From positions 868,001 through 932,000 of the forward strand of contig NZ_CP166097.1 in assembly GCF_041228105.1 (NCBI RefSeq): a stretch of 64,000 nucleotides of DNA, in the 5' to 3' direction. The first letter of the stretch is position 1, and each line of letters starts with the position of its first letter. Of the stretch, positions 39,728-49,286 are shown piece by piece. The DNA is from Pectobacterium aroidearum (lineage in GTDB: Bacteria; Pseudomonadota; Gammaproteobacteria; Enterobacterales; Enterobacteriaceae). A model generated the notes under the pieces. That model did not search any database. It worked only from the letters and a program-made list of their open reading frames with translations, and had not been told where the DNA came from. The translations under genes and the position numbers were made by a program.

Positions 39728-40990
39728 ATGCCTCACGATCTGAATGACGTAACACATGCTCTGAACGCGCAAAGCCTGCGTGAACTGCCTGCCCGCTTTG
39801 GTTGCCCGGTTTGGGCCTATGACGCGCAGACCATCGTTAACCGTATCGCTCAACTGCGCCAGTTCGACACGATTCGCTTTGCGCAGAAGGCGTGTTCCAA
39901 CACGCACATTTTGCGCCTGATGCGTGAGCAGGGTGTGAAAGTCGATTCAGTATCGCTGGGTGAGATCGAGCGTGCGTTGATCGCAGGCTTTGTGCCGGGC
40001 ACCGATGCACATGAGATCGTGTTTACTGCCGATCTGCTGGATCGCCCGACGCTGCAACGTGTGTCTGAGCTGAATATTCCGGTGAACGCCGGTTCGGTCG
40101 ATATGCTGGAACAGCTTGGTCAGCAGTCGCCGGGGCATCCGGTGTGGCTGCGCGTGAATCCGGGCTTTGGTCATGGTCACAGCCAGAAAACCAATACCGG
40201 CGGCGAGAACAGCAAGCATGGCATCTGGTACGGCGATTTGCCGCTGGCGCTGGCACACATTCAGCGCTACCAACTGAAGCTGGTGGGCATCCACATGCAT
40301 ATCGGTTCCGGTGTTGATTACGGCCATCTGGAGCAGGTGTGTGAAGCGATGGTACGTCAGGTCGTTGAACTGGGTCAGGATATTGAGGCGATTTCAGCAG
40401 GCGGCGGACTGTCGATTCCCTATCGTCACGGCGAAGAAGCGATTGATACCGAACACTATTACGGCCTGTGGAACGCGGCGCGTGAGAAAATTGCCGCACA
40501 TCTCGGCCATCCGGTGACGCTGGAAATCGAGCCAGGACGTTTTCTGGTCGCGGAATCCGGAGTGCTGGTGGCGGAAGTACGGGCGGTCAAATCCATGGGG
40601 AGCCGCCACTTTGTGCTGGTTGATGCCGGGTTTAACGACCTGATGCGTCCGGCGATGTACGGCAGCTATCACCATGTTTCTCTGCTGCCGGGCGACGGCC
40701 GTGATATCAGCCAGTCCACCTTGCGTGACAGCGTGATTGCCGGGCCGCTGTGTGAATCCGGTGATGTGTTTACCCAACAGGCTGGCGGCGGCGTGGAAAC
40801 GTTCGCGCTCGCGGATGCGCAGGTTGGCGACTATCTGGTCTTCCACGACACCGGCGCATACGGTGCATCCATGTCCTCTAACTACAACAGCCGTCCGCTG
40901 CTGCCGGAAGTGTTGTTTGAAAATGGCGAGCCGCGCCTGATTCGCCGCCGTCAGACGCTGGACGAGCTACTGGCGCTGGAAGCACTTTAA
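39728..40990 (+). CDS. lysA: Diaminopimelate decarboxylase
   Basis: LysA makes L-lysine from meso-diaminopimelate using PLP. The 420-residue protein equals E. coli LysA in length; the PLP lysine lies in IRFAQKACSNTHILRLMRE near residue 54, and HMHIGSGVDY, LEIEPGRFLV, and PLCESGDVF with the catalytic Cys are intact. The 135-bp gap to lysR holds the shared control region. The 3' end overlaps the convergent transporter gene by 4 bp. Confidence 0.97.
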   Translation: MPHDLNDVTHALNAQSLRELPARFGCPVWAYDAQTIVNRIAQLRQFDTIRFAQKACSNTHILRLMREQGVKVDSVSLGEIERALIAGFVPGTDAHEIVFTADLLDRPTLQRVSELNIPVNAGSVDMLEQLGQQSPGHPVWLRVNPGFGHGHSQKTNTGGENSKHGIWYGDLPLALAHIQRYQLKLVGIHMHIGSGVDYGHLEQVCEAMVRQVVELGQDIEAISAGGGLSIPYRHGEEAIDTEHYYGLWNAAREKIAAHLGHPVTLEIEPGRFLVAESGVLVAEVRAVKSMGSRHFVLVDAGFNDLMRPAMYGSYHHVSLLPGDGRDISQSTLRDSVIAGPLCESGDVFTQQAGGGVETFALADAQVGDYLVFHDTGAYGASMSSNYNSRPLLPEVLFENGEPRLIRRRQTLDELLALEAL

Positions 40991-41943
40991 TCACCATGAT
41001 TTGGCCGCGTCTGAGGCGAGGCGGCCTGCTTTTCCCCTGAACGTTGCACATGACGCAGGCGAGCCCCTTGCCTGCTGAATGTGATACGCCAGCCAAACGT
41101 CATTCCGGCGGCGGACAGCAAAATCGCGATGGCGCCAGCAAGCTGCATGGCATCTAGCCGGTGCCCAAACGCGGCCCAGTCAACCAGTGCCGCGATAACG
41201 GGATAGATAAACGAGAGTGCTCCAACCAGCGCGGTCGGGATTTTCTGGATCGCGCTGTACAACAGCGTCGACATCAGCCCGGTATGGATCACACCAATCG
41301 CCACAAGCATTCCCCACTGTGAAGCCGTAGGCGATGCAGGTATTGCCGCGAAGGGGGCAAGGACAACGACGCCAACGAGCAACTGTATGAGTACGAGTAC
41401 GTGCGGTGGGATCCCTGACAGCTTTTTCGTTATCGCGGCTGCCACGGCGTAGAAAAACGCGGCACCCAATGCCATCAGCACACCAGACAGATAGCCTTTG
41501 TCATCGCTATCGATTCCCGTTTGCGCACTGACGATCAGAACGATGCCGCCAAAGGCGCACAGTAGCCAACAGAGTTTGTTGAGGGTCAGCGTTTCCCTGA
41601 AAAAGATCGCGCCTAGCCCCACCAACATAAAGGGCTGTGTGTGATACACCACAGTGGCGACGGCGATAGACGCATGTGCATACGCGCCAAACAGCAGCGT
41701 CCAGTTGAACACCAATGCCAGACCGCCGAGTAGGGCAATACCAGCCTGCTTCCGGTTAATGACGCCCCGTCGCAACAAGCCCAATAGCCCGCAGACGATC
41801 AGCATCGTCAATGCGCCGAACGCGCAGCGCCAGAAGACTACCGTCATGGCTGGCTGTCCTGACGTCAAAACGAACCAGCCAACCGTACCAGAAATGATCA
41901 TCGCGATAGCCATTTCTATCGTGCCGCGAGTCTGAGATGTCAT
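40987..41943 (-). CDS. EamA-family (DMT) exporter
   Basis: A 318-residue ten-segment drug/metabolite transporter with two EamA repeats (AIAMIISGTVGWFVLTSGQP near the start; GVLMALGAAFFYAVAAAITK near residue 150). The likely substrate is a metabolite or amino acid. The ATG at 41943 follows AGGA and matches the family start, although the frame stays open to 42009. It is divergent from an Xre-cupin regulator whose upstream region carries repeated GAACAA motifs. Confidence 0.85.
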   Translation of the reverse strand: MTSQTRGTIEMAIAMIISGTVGWFVLTSGQPAMTVVFWRCAFGALTMLIVCGLLGLLRRGVINRKQAGIALLGGLALVFNWTLLFGAYAHASIAVATVVYHTQPFMLVGLGAIFFRETLTLNKLCWLLCAFGGIVLIVSAQTGIDSDDKGYLSGVLMALGAAFFYAVAAAITKKLSGIPPHVLVLIQLLVGVVVLAPFAAIPASPTASQWGMLVAIGVIHTGLMSTLLYSAIQKIPTALVGALSFIYPVIAALVDWAAFGHRLDAMQLAGAIAILLSAAGMTFGWRITFSRQGARLRHVQRSGEKQAASPQTRPNHGD

Positions 41944-41984
41944 TTTTTTCCTGCCTATTTGTGCAAAGTGTGTGCTGTTATAGC

Positions 41985-42056
41985 GAACAAAATTTTTTAT
42001 AATGAACAACAGGACAAAATAATGAACACAATGCCTTTGTTCGTCAAGTCGAACAA
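41985..42056. promoter_or_regulatory. Cluster of GAACAA/TTGTTC motifs between exporter and Xre-cupin regulator
   Basis: GAACAA occurs at 41985, 42004 and 42051, GAACAC at 42024, and the reverse TTGTTC at 42037. TTGTTC..GAACAA (42037-42056) forms an inverted pair. They are probably operators of the regulator, covering both divergent promoters. Confidence 0.55.
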
Positions 42057-42659
42057 ATGGTCATTATGGTGAACGATATGACAATCGATAATCAGGAAAA
42101 TGGTGCGCAGGCGATTACGCCCATCGCGCGGTTGGCCGTTGCTATTCGGCGGGAACGTGAGCGGCTAAATCTGTCAGTCACCGAACTGGCAAAGCGTGCA
42201 GGGCTGGCAAAATCAACGCTTTCGCAGTTGGAAACCGGGATTGGCAACCCAAGCCTGGAAACGCTCTGGGCGTTGGCGATGGCGCTGGATGTACAGGTCA
42301 GCCAGCTGATTGGTCAGTCTCGTCAGCATGTGCAGGTGATTCGGGCTAACGAAGGTGTGGCAACCTATTCGGAGCAGGCAAACTATGCTGCGACGCTGCT
42401 GGCCGCGTGTCCGGCAGGCGCGCAGCGTGATATTTATCGGCTTAACGTGCAGCCGGGGGAAGCCAGAGTCTCTCAACCGCATAGGCCGGGGACGATTGAA
42501 CACGTGATCCTGAGCAGCGGTCGCGCCAGAATTGGACCTGTCGCGCAGCCCGTTGAACTGAGCGCGGGGGATTACATCAGCTACTCCGCCGACGTCCCGC
42601 ACCTGTTTGATGCGCTGGAGGCGGATACGAGCGCGGTGATGTTGATTGAGCAGGGGTAA
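42057..42659 (+). CDS. Xre-family regulator with cupin domain
   Basis: A 200-residue regulator: HTH at about 22-80 (IRRERERLNLSVTELAKRAG then LAKSTLSQLETG) and a C-terminal cupin (RVSQPHRPGTIEHVILSSG) that may sense a small molecule. It resembles YdcN/PuuR-type regulators. The start is uncertain (ATGs at 42057, 42066 and 42078; no strong ribosome site). It is divergent from the EamA exporter, its likely target. Confidence 0.82.
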   Translation: MVIMVNDMTIDNQENGAQAITPIARLAVAIRRERERLNLSVTELAKRAGLAKSTLSQLETGIGNPSLETLWALAMALDVQVSQLIGQSRQHVQVIRANEGVATYSEQANYAATLLAACPAGAQRDIYRLNVQPGEARVSQPHRPGTIEHVILSSGRARIGPVAQPVELSAGDYISYSADVPHLFDALEADTSAVMLIEQG

Positions 42660-42666
42660 AGCGGCA

Positions 42667-42713
42667 ACCCCGTGCGTACTGCTCGTACGGGGTAAGCGGT
42701 TACAATTTTTTTT
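42667..42713 (+). terminator. Terminator after the Xre-cupin gene
   Basis: ACCCCGTGCG..CGTACGGGGT forms a strong stem (42667-42693) a few bases past the stop, with TTTTTTTT at 42706-42713 following after a short A/C/G spacer. Confidence 0.65.
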
Positions 42714-43278
<565 letters not shown>

Positions 43279-43839
43279 GTGCAAGATGGCAAAAGTGTAA
43301 TCCTGAAACTTAATGCTGAAATCAGCTATCGATTTCCTATCACAACAGATAGAGATGATGTGAATGCTAAACGTCTGCAATATTTTATTGATGCGACGTC
43401 CCACCCCTTTGAACGATCCACATTAGAAGGTCATGTTACTGGAACGGCTTTTATTGTGGATAAAGAAAGACAACACACCCTTCTTTTAAGACATAAGAAA
43501 TTGAATATGTGGTTGCCGCCCGGTGGCCACTGTGATGGCAATGCCGATATTATCGATACCGTATTACGAGAAACACAGGAAGAGACAGGAATCGACAACG
43601 TTAATGTTGTCTCTAATGAGATATTGGATATCGATATTCATCTCATTCCCGCCAATCCCAAAGAGCCTGAACATTACCACTATGACATTCGTTTTTTGCT
43701 ACAGGCTGACAGGCATGTACCGCTGGTTATCAATGAGCAAGAGGCGACAAACCTACAGTGGATAAGCATTGATCGGCTCGAAGATTACACGCAGCTCCCA
43801 TCGCTTTTAATACTGAGAGAGAAAATGGAGGTATTATGA
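43279..43839 (+). CDS. Nudix hydrolase
   Basis: First gene of the twelve-gene operon, 186 residues, GTG start with GAGGGA 6 bp upstream. The Nudix box is GGHCDGNADIIDTVLRETQE then ETGI; the REXXEEXG core is intact, but the Glu expected six residues after the first Gly is Ala, as seen in a subfamily with the GGHCDG signature. Such enzymes cleave nucleoside-diphosphate-X compounds. The stop overlaps the next ATG (ATGA). Role in the pathway unknown; cleaving a nucleotide-linked intermediate is plausible. Confidence 0.82.
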   Translation: MQDGKSVILKLNAEISYRFPITTDRDDVNAKRLQYFIDATSHPFERSTLEGHVTGTAFIVDKERQHTLLLRHKKLNMWLPPGGHCDGNADIIDTVLRETQEETGIDNVNVVSNEILDIDIHLIPANPKEPEHYHYDIRFLLQADRHVPLVINEQEATNLQWISIDRLEDYTQLPSLLILREKMEVL

Positions 43840-44828
43840 AAATCGGATTCGTTGGATTTGGTGCACAAGCTCGTGAAAATCTTATACCCGCGTGTAATGC
43901 ATTATTTGGCGTGGAAATTGCGGCGATTTGTGATACCGACCCTGCAAAGTGTCTTGAAGCGGCGACCCTGTTTAAATTTGATGAAGCAAAGGTATTCAGT
44001 AATCATTGTGACATGATGGATAAATGTAAACTCGATGCCGTTATCGTAGCGTGTTATCCCTCCGCCCATTATCAGATAGCTTATGATGCGATAGAACGTG
44101 GCATTCCGGTCTTATTAGAAAAACCCGTAGCGGCCCGTTCGGAAGATGTTATTCGTCTTGCTGAAATGGCGAAGCGAAAAGGCGTGATTACCGGTTCCGG
44201 TATGAATTTTCGTTTCGCCGATGTAACAGAACGTATTAAACAAATCTATAACGATAAAATACAGATGATCAGTTTACGGCAAATGGCGAATAAACCAGTC
44301 TCTGTACTCTGGGATTATAACAGCGTGTTGAAATCCTTTCTGCATGCACAGACTATTCACGGCCTCGATCTCCTGATACATCTCTGTGGCTCGGTCAAGA
44401 AATTATCGGTGGCGGATAATAGCAGCGACGGAAATATTATATTTAGCGTATTACTGGAGTTCGTTAATGGTGCTCACGGCACGCTCATTACCAGTAATAC
44501 CTCGCCACACTTCACTTTTGATTTAGACGTATTAGCCGACGATCGGCTTCATATTAAGAGCACATCACTGAGTACGATTAGCGTTGCAGATATGGACAAA
44601 ACGTATCTGAAAGGTGAGCGCAAACGCTGGTGCGATACCTGGGCCGTCAGTCCGCTGTCGTCAGGGTATTCGAGAGCGGGGTACACGGGCGAGATTCTCG
44701 ATTTTATCAATGCCATTCAGGCAGGCGACAGGGATTCCAAGACGGCTCTGTCAACGCTGATTGAAACCTATCGCTGCATGGATGCTATCGAAGAGCAGTG
44801 CAAACGCGTGTTAGCGGTTAATTATTAA
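43836..44828 (+). CDS. Gfo/Idh/MocA-family dehydrogenase
   Basis: A 330-residue NAD(P)-dependent oxidoreductase with an N-terminal Rossmann motif GFVGFGAQARENLIPA and the family signature EKP (VLLEKPVAARSED, near residue 95). Such enzymes oxidise sugars or cyclitols, often preparing a ketone for a DegT-type aminotransferase, and one follows directly (28 bp downstream). Together they suggest an amino-sugar or amino-cyclitol step. Codon use is more A/T-rich than in the later genes of the operon. Confidence 0.87.
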   Translation: MKIGFVGFGAQARENLIPACNALFGVEIAAICDTDPAKCLEAATLFKFDEAKVFSNHCDMMDKCKLDAVIVACYPSAHYQIAYDAIERGIPVLLEKPVAARSEDVIRLAEMAKRKGVITGSGMNFRFADVTERIKQIYNDKIQMISLRQMANKPVSVLWDYNSVLKSFLHAQTIHGLDLLIHLCGSVKKLSVADNSSDGNIIFSVLLEFVNGAHGTLITSNTSPHFTFDLDVLADDRLHIKSTSLSTISVADMDKTYLKGERKRWCDTWAVSPLSSGYSRAGYTGEILDFINAIQAGDRDSKTALSTLIETYRCMDAIEEQCKRVLAVNY

Positions 44829-44856
44829 GTTCAGGTTAACGTTAAGGGATTATCTT

Positions 44857-45981
44857 ATGACCGAAAAAACTTATCAGAACCTTCATATCAATTTCGACCA
44901 AAGCGATTACGACGCCGTACTGTCTGCGTTTAATACCACCAGCTTTTCGGGTAAATCCCCCATTTTGACGGAATATGAACACGCGCTCGCCCGTTATTTT
45001 GGCACAACCAAGGCGTTACCCTGCTGCAATGGCACCGTGGCGATTGAACTGGCGATTCGAGGGCTGGGTTTGCAGCCTGGCGATCGCATTGCGCTGCCGC
45101 CTACCGCGCCGATTATGACCATCCTGCCGATTATCACCACGGGGTGTGTGCCTGTTTTTTGCGACGTCGCCCCCTTATCTTTTTCACCGGATCTCGATCA
45201 CTTGCGCAAACTCGTGCAGGAACAGCCGATTAAGGCGTTGATTGTCGTCCCGATGTGGGGCTATCCGATTGAAATGCGTGCCGTGGTGGATTTCTGCAAG
45301 ACGCAAGGCATTCGGCTGATTGAGGACTGCGCTCACGCCTTTGGCACCACCTCTGACGGACAATATCTGGGGACGTTTGGTGATGTTTCCTGTTTCTCTA
45401 CTCATGAACGTAAGCTGATGAGCACGGGCGAGGGTGGCTTCTGCCTGACCAACGATGATGATGTCTATGAGCGGATGCTCAGATGGCAGCACCACGGGCT
45501 CAAAGCATCCAGCAGGAACAACGGTTACATCTTGGGTGAAGACATTGGCACCAACTTCAAATTGCCGCCGCTATGCGCTGCGCTGGGTATCAATCAGTTA
45601 AAGAAACTCGATCGAAAAATTGCGGATCGCCGCGAGCGCGTGCAGAAAGTCCGACAGGCGCTGTCGGCTATCCCGACAATAGAGGAATTTCCCCGCTATC
45701 AGGGGGCAGAGATCAATGGCTATTCCATGGTCTACCATAACCTCAACGGCGCGAGCGTTGAACAAGGTAACCGCATGTTTTCTCAGGGGGTGATGTCCGA
45801 CACCACCCGATACAAATACAAACCGCTTTATCGCGAACCGGCTTTTACGCCATACGCAGAACCTTGTCCCAATGCAGAACACATCATTGAAACTATTTTC
45901 ACCGTTCCCTGCCATGAAGGGCTCAACGATAGCGATATCGATTACATCGTCAGTGTCGTAAACGACAACTTCAATGCCTAA
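44857..45981 (+). CDS. DegT/DnrJ/EryC1-family aminotransferase
   Basis: A 374-residue PLP enzyme of the sugar aminotransferase group. The cofactor motifs are complete: CCNGTVAIELAIRGLGLQPGD, IEDCAHAFGTT with the Asp, and STHERKLMSTGEGG with the Schiff-base Lys. It should transfer an amino group from glutamate or glutamine to a keto sugar or cyclitol, perhaps the product of the preceding dehydrogenase. The end overlaps the upstream frame of the next gene by a few bases. Confidence 0.88.
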   Translation: MTEKTYQNLHINFDQSDYDAVLSAFNTTSFSGKSPILTEYEHALARYFGTTKALPCCNGTVAIELAIRGLGLQPGDRIALPPTAPIMTILPIITTGCVPVFCDVAPLSFSPDLDHLRKLVQEQPIKALIVVPMWGYPIEMRAVVDFCKTQGIRLIEDCAHAFGTTSDGQYLGTFGDVSCFSTHERKLMSTGEGGFCLTNDDDVYERMLRWQHHGLKASSRNNGYILGEDIGTNFKLPPLCAALGINQLKKLDRKIADRRERVQKVRQALSAIPTIEEFPRYQGAEINGYSMVYHNLNGASVEQGNRMFSQGVMSDTTRYKYKPLYREPAFTPYAEPCPNAEHIIETIFTVPCHEGLNDSDIDYIVSVVNDNFNA

Positions 45982-45991
45982 GGAAGAGGTA

Positions 45992-47938
45992 ATGGACGAC
46001 GCGATCTTTTCAAACGATCTCAACGATCCTGTACAGGCCAGAAAGCGTGAACTGGACGCCGTTATTGCGGTGGCGGCGGGGGATATGGATGCCTCCCTTG
46101 CCACGGTCGCGCGCTTTGAATCTGAACTGGCTGACTGGGCTGGGTTTGCAACATGTGTAGGGACGTCGTCTGATACCGGAGGCGTCAGCGTCATGCTCGG
46201 CGCCCTTGATCTCCGGCCCGGCGATGAGGTGATCGTGGGCCCAGGTATTCCGGCATGGGTCACGTCGCCTTTGGTGCATGCGGGGTTGATTCCGGTAGCC
46301 GCGGATGATGAGGCTGACACGCTGGGCGTACAGTTGGCCTCGTTCGAGCAGCGATTCAGTGACAGAACCCGAGCCGTGCTGGTTTCTTCCTCTTTTCTAT
46401 ACCATCAGGATATCGCTCACGTCATTGCGATAAGCCGGGCGAAGCAATTGGTCACGATTGTCGAACTGACTGCTTCTATTGGCACGATGCTTGACCACCG
46501 GCAGATCGTTGAGGGATTCGATGTCGGGCTTTTGTCCTTGCGGGAAGGCGTTTCCGCCATTTCTACGGGCGAAGGTGGAGCCGTATTTTTTCGCCATCGA
46601 GAATGGGGCCGCCGAGCGAAAAGCTACTCTCAATTCTCCGATCTGGATGGGATAAATGTAGGCGTTAATCACAAGATAAGCGGCATCCAGTGTGCTGTCG
46701 GGCGGCATCGCTTACAGGCGCTGATGGCAAAAAATGTGGCGTATAGCGCGGCAGATTCCCGAATAGATGCGGATGGCCAACACCCCGCCAGTGAATCGTT
46801 GTCACCCGCTGTGGACGCTGACGCTGTCGGCAGCGCCCCCGCCATTAAAGACAGTTTTTACCCTGTTGGCACCCGCGAAGAGGCGTTTGTGCTGGCCGCC
46901 TTGAACAGCGGTATCGGAGGACGATCCGATACCGTTCGCCAATACGAACAGCAGCTAAAAACGCATTTCAATGCAGGACATGCTATTGCCACATCATCGG
47001 GATATGGTTCGCTCGTTGTCGCGCTGTCTGCCTTTGGCCTCAAACCGGGGGACAAGGTGCTGTTAACGCCGACATGTCCGCTGTGCACGGTATACGCCCT
47101 CACGTTTATGCGAGTCGAACCGGTATTTTGCGATATCAGCCCGGATGATTTCACCATCGATCTGGCTATGGCAGAACGCATGATCGACGGCAAAACCAGA
47201 GCGATTATCGATATCCCGATGTGGGGATATCCGGTTGATGCGAAGCGGGTGGCTGCGTTTGCACGTGCGAAAGGGTTGTATTACCTGCTGGATATCGCAT
47301 TGGCGCACAAGGCCAAGCTGGATGGCGAATTCCTCTGGAAATATGCCGATATGGCGACGTTTTCCACACACCACAGCAAAACGCTGGTCACCGGCGAGGG
47401 CGGGGCGGTGCTGACGGATAACGACGAGCTGGCGCTGAAGGCAAAGCAGTTCACGCACTGTGATTTCACCGCCTCTCGTAATCCTGTCTTGAATTTCTCC
47501 CTGAGCGGTTTACAAGCCGCGCTGGGGCTGGCGCGACTCCATCGACTGGAACAGGATGTGCAGCATCGTCTGTCTACTATGCAGACGCTCGGAAAATTGC
47601 TGACCAACCCGCACCTTGAACCGTTACCGATTATCTCTGGCGGCGAGCCCGCTGGCACCAAACTGCTCGTGCGATCGCTCACGGGCGACAATGACGCTTT
47701 ACTTGAACATCAGTCCCGCGCCGGTATCCCTTCGGATATCGCGCTGTATAACTGTAAGGCGCTGTACCAGTATCCCGTTTTACGTGACAAAGCCACGCCG
47801 TGCCCGAATGCGGAGCGGATGCTGGCGACCATCACCACCTTACCTGTTCACCCGGATATCCGACAGGCTGACATCGCGGTGATCGCATCGGTACTCAATC
47901 GCTTTCAACCTGAGCATTCGGAGGAAGTTCTGTCATGA
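45992..47938 (+). CDS. Fused double DegT protein: pseudo-aminotransferase plus aminotransferase
   Basis: A 648-residue protein with two DegT modules. The C-terminal module (about 285-648) has GYGSLVVALSAFGLKPGD, the Asp in YYLLDIALAHKA, and the PLP Lys in STHHSKTLVTGEGG. The N-terminal module (about 10-260) keeps the fold signatures (LDLRPGDEVIVGPGIPAW; STGEGGAVFF), but at the lysine position it reads SLREGVSAISTGEGG, with Ser for Lys, and the Asp motif is VELTAS. It is probably catalytically dead. GAAGAGG favours ATG 45992 over 45974. The stop overlaps the next ATG. Confidence 0.85.
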   Translation: MDDAIFSNDLNDPVQARKRELDAVIAVAAGDMDASLATVARFESELADWAGFATCVGTSSDTGGVSVMLGALDLRPGDEVIVGPGIPAWVTSPLVHAGLIPVAADDEADTLGVQLASFEQRFSDRTRAVLVSSSFLYHQDIAHVIAISRAKQLVTIVELTASIGTMLDHRQIVEGFDVGLLSLREGVSAISTGEGGAVFFRHREWGRRAKSYSQFSDLDGINVGVNHKISGIQCAVGRHRLQALMAKNVAYSAADSRIDADGQHPASESLSPAVDADAVGSAPAIKDSFYPVGTREEAFVLAALNSGIGGRSDTVRQYEQQLKTHFNAGHAIATSSGYGSLVVALSAFGLKPGDKVLLTPTCPLCTVYALTFMRVEPVFCDISPDDFTIDLAMAERMIDGKTRAIIDIPMWGYPVDAKRVAAFARAKGLYYLLDIALAHKAKLDGEFLWKYADMATFSTHHSKTLVTGEGGAVLTDNDELALKAKQFTHCDFTASRNPVLNFSLSGLQAALGLARLHRLEQDVQHRLSTMQTLGKLLTNPHLEPLPIISGGEPAGTKLLVRSLTGDNDALLEHQSRAGIPSDIALYNCKALYQYPVLRDKATPCPNAERMLATITTLPVHPDIRQADIAVIASVLNRFQPEHSEEVLS

Positions 47939-49275
47939 CGACATTAAGACGTGGTACCGATAAGGCTATTGTCATTGGCGCTAGCATCGCTGGCTGTCTT
48001 GCTGCGCGTTCGCTCGCCAGACACTTCAAAGAGGTTGTGCTGCTCGATCTGGATACGTTTAGTGATGAACCTTGCACACGTCGGACGGTGCCGCAGGAAC
48101 ATCATGTGCACCTGCTATTAAACCGTGGCGTCCAGATTATCGAGAATTTCTATCCCGGTTTTAAGAACGAGCTGCTGCACTCCGGTGCTGAGGAGATCGA
48201 TCTGTCTCATGGCGTGAAATGCTATGCCGGCATTGGCTGGAAACAGCGCTGGCCAACCGGTATTACCGCGCACTACTGCTCAAGAACGTTGCTTGAGCAT
48301 GTCCTGAGGCAATCGGCCAAACGCGTACCGAATATCGCGATTAAGGACGGCTGTCGGGTTAAACAGCTGATTCATGATGACGGAACCGTTCGGGGGATTG
48401 TCGCGAGCGTTGGGCAAGTAGAGGAAGCGCTGGAAGCCGATCTGGTGGTGGATGCCTCTGGCAGAAACTCAAAAGCTTCGGTGTGGCTGAAGCAGTTAGG
48501 CTACGGTGAGGTGCAGCGCGAAGAGGTCGAGAATCAGCTCGGTTATGTGTCGCGCGTCTATAAGAAAGATCCAAAGCGTCAGACCGGCTGGAAAGTGCTG
48601 CTGGTCACCCCCAATTTGCCGACAACACGCAGCATGGGTGTTATCAGCCCCATTGAGGGCGACAAGTATATCGTTACTGCCGGAGGCTGGTTTGGCGCCT
48701 CACCCAAGCCCAATGAACATGACTTTATGCAGTTCCTTGCCGAGCTGCCAGTGCCTGATATCCATGATGAGGTCAGCAAGCTGGAGCCGCTGAGTGAGTT
48801 TCACCAGTTCAAGATGCCGTGCAGCCTGAGACGTCGCTATGACCTGATGCCGTCATGGCCTGATGGCTTTTTGGTTGTGGGAGACGCGCTATGCAGCATC
48901 AACCCTATCTACAGTCAGGGGATGAGTGTGTCAGCCCTGCAAGCCGACGCGCTGGATCGCGCCCTGCCTGAGTACCTCCGGCGCACGATCCCCGCCCGAC
49001 AGGTGCTGAATGCGCAAGTGATGGCGACGGAAATCTCCTGGCAACAGGCTAAAAAAAGCGACGAAAGCCTGAGCCAGCAGGCAACAAAAGCCGATCTGAA
49101 AAATACGCTGAAAGAGCGGTATATCAGTCTGGTTCACGCCGCGTCGTTCCACAATCGGGGCGTAGCGATCGCCACCCTCAAGATCGCTAACCTGCTAGAA
49201 GTGCAGCGCACGCTTTATCGCTTCCCCATAGTCAGCGCCTCATTATCCAGCGTCATTGCCCGAGCCATACGATAA
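47935..49275 (+). CDS. FAD-dependent monooxygenase/oxidoreductase
   Basis: A 446-residue flavoprotein with the N-terminal FAD motif AIVIGASIAGCLAARSLARH and the later GD motif VVGDALCSINPIYSQGMSVS, as in aromatic hydroxylases, halogenases and geranylgeranyl-reductase-like enzymes. I see no tryptophan-halogenase WxWxIP motif. It could hydroxylate or oxidise a pathway intermediate. It overlaps the previous gene by 4 bp and is followed 11 bp later by a HAD phosphatase. Confidence 0.8.
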   Translation: MTTLRRGTDKAIVIGASIAGCLAARSLARHFKEVVLLDLDTFSDEPCTRRTVPQEHHVHLLLNRGVQIIENFYPGFKNELLHSGAEEIDLSHGVKCYAGIGWKQRWPTGITAHYCSRTLLEHVLRQSAKRVPNIAIKDGCRVKQLIHDDGTVRGIVASVGQVEEALEADLVVDASGRNSKASVWLKQLGYGEVQREEVENQLGYVSRVYKKDPKRQTGWKVLLVTPNLPTTRSMGVISPIEGDKYIVTAGGWFGASPKPNEHDFMQFLAELPVPDIHDEVSKLEPLSEFHQFKMPCSLRRRYDLMPSWPDGFLVVGDALCSINPIYSQGMSVSALQADALDRALPEYLRRTIPARQVLNAQVMATEISWQQAKKSDESLSQQATKADLKNTLKERYISLVHAASFHNRGVAIATLKIANLLEVQRTLYRFPIVSASLSSVIARAIR

Positions 49276-49286
49276 GGAACATCACG

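Noticed and set aside
47935..49275. FAD enzyme as a tryptophan-type halogenase
   Set aside because: The FAD and GD motifs fit a broad monooxygenase group; the WxWxIP motif typical of halogenases is not seen.
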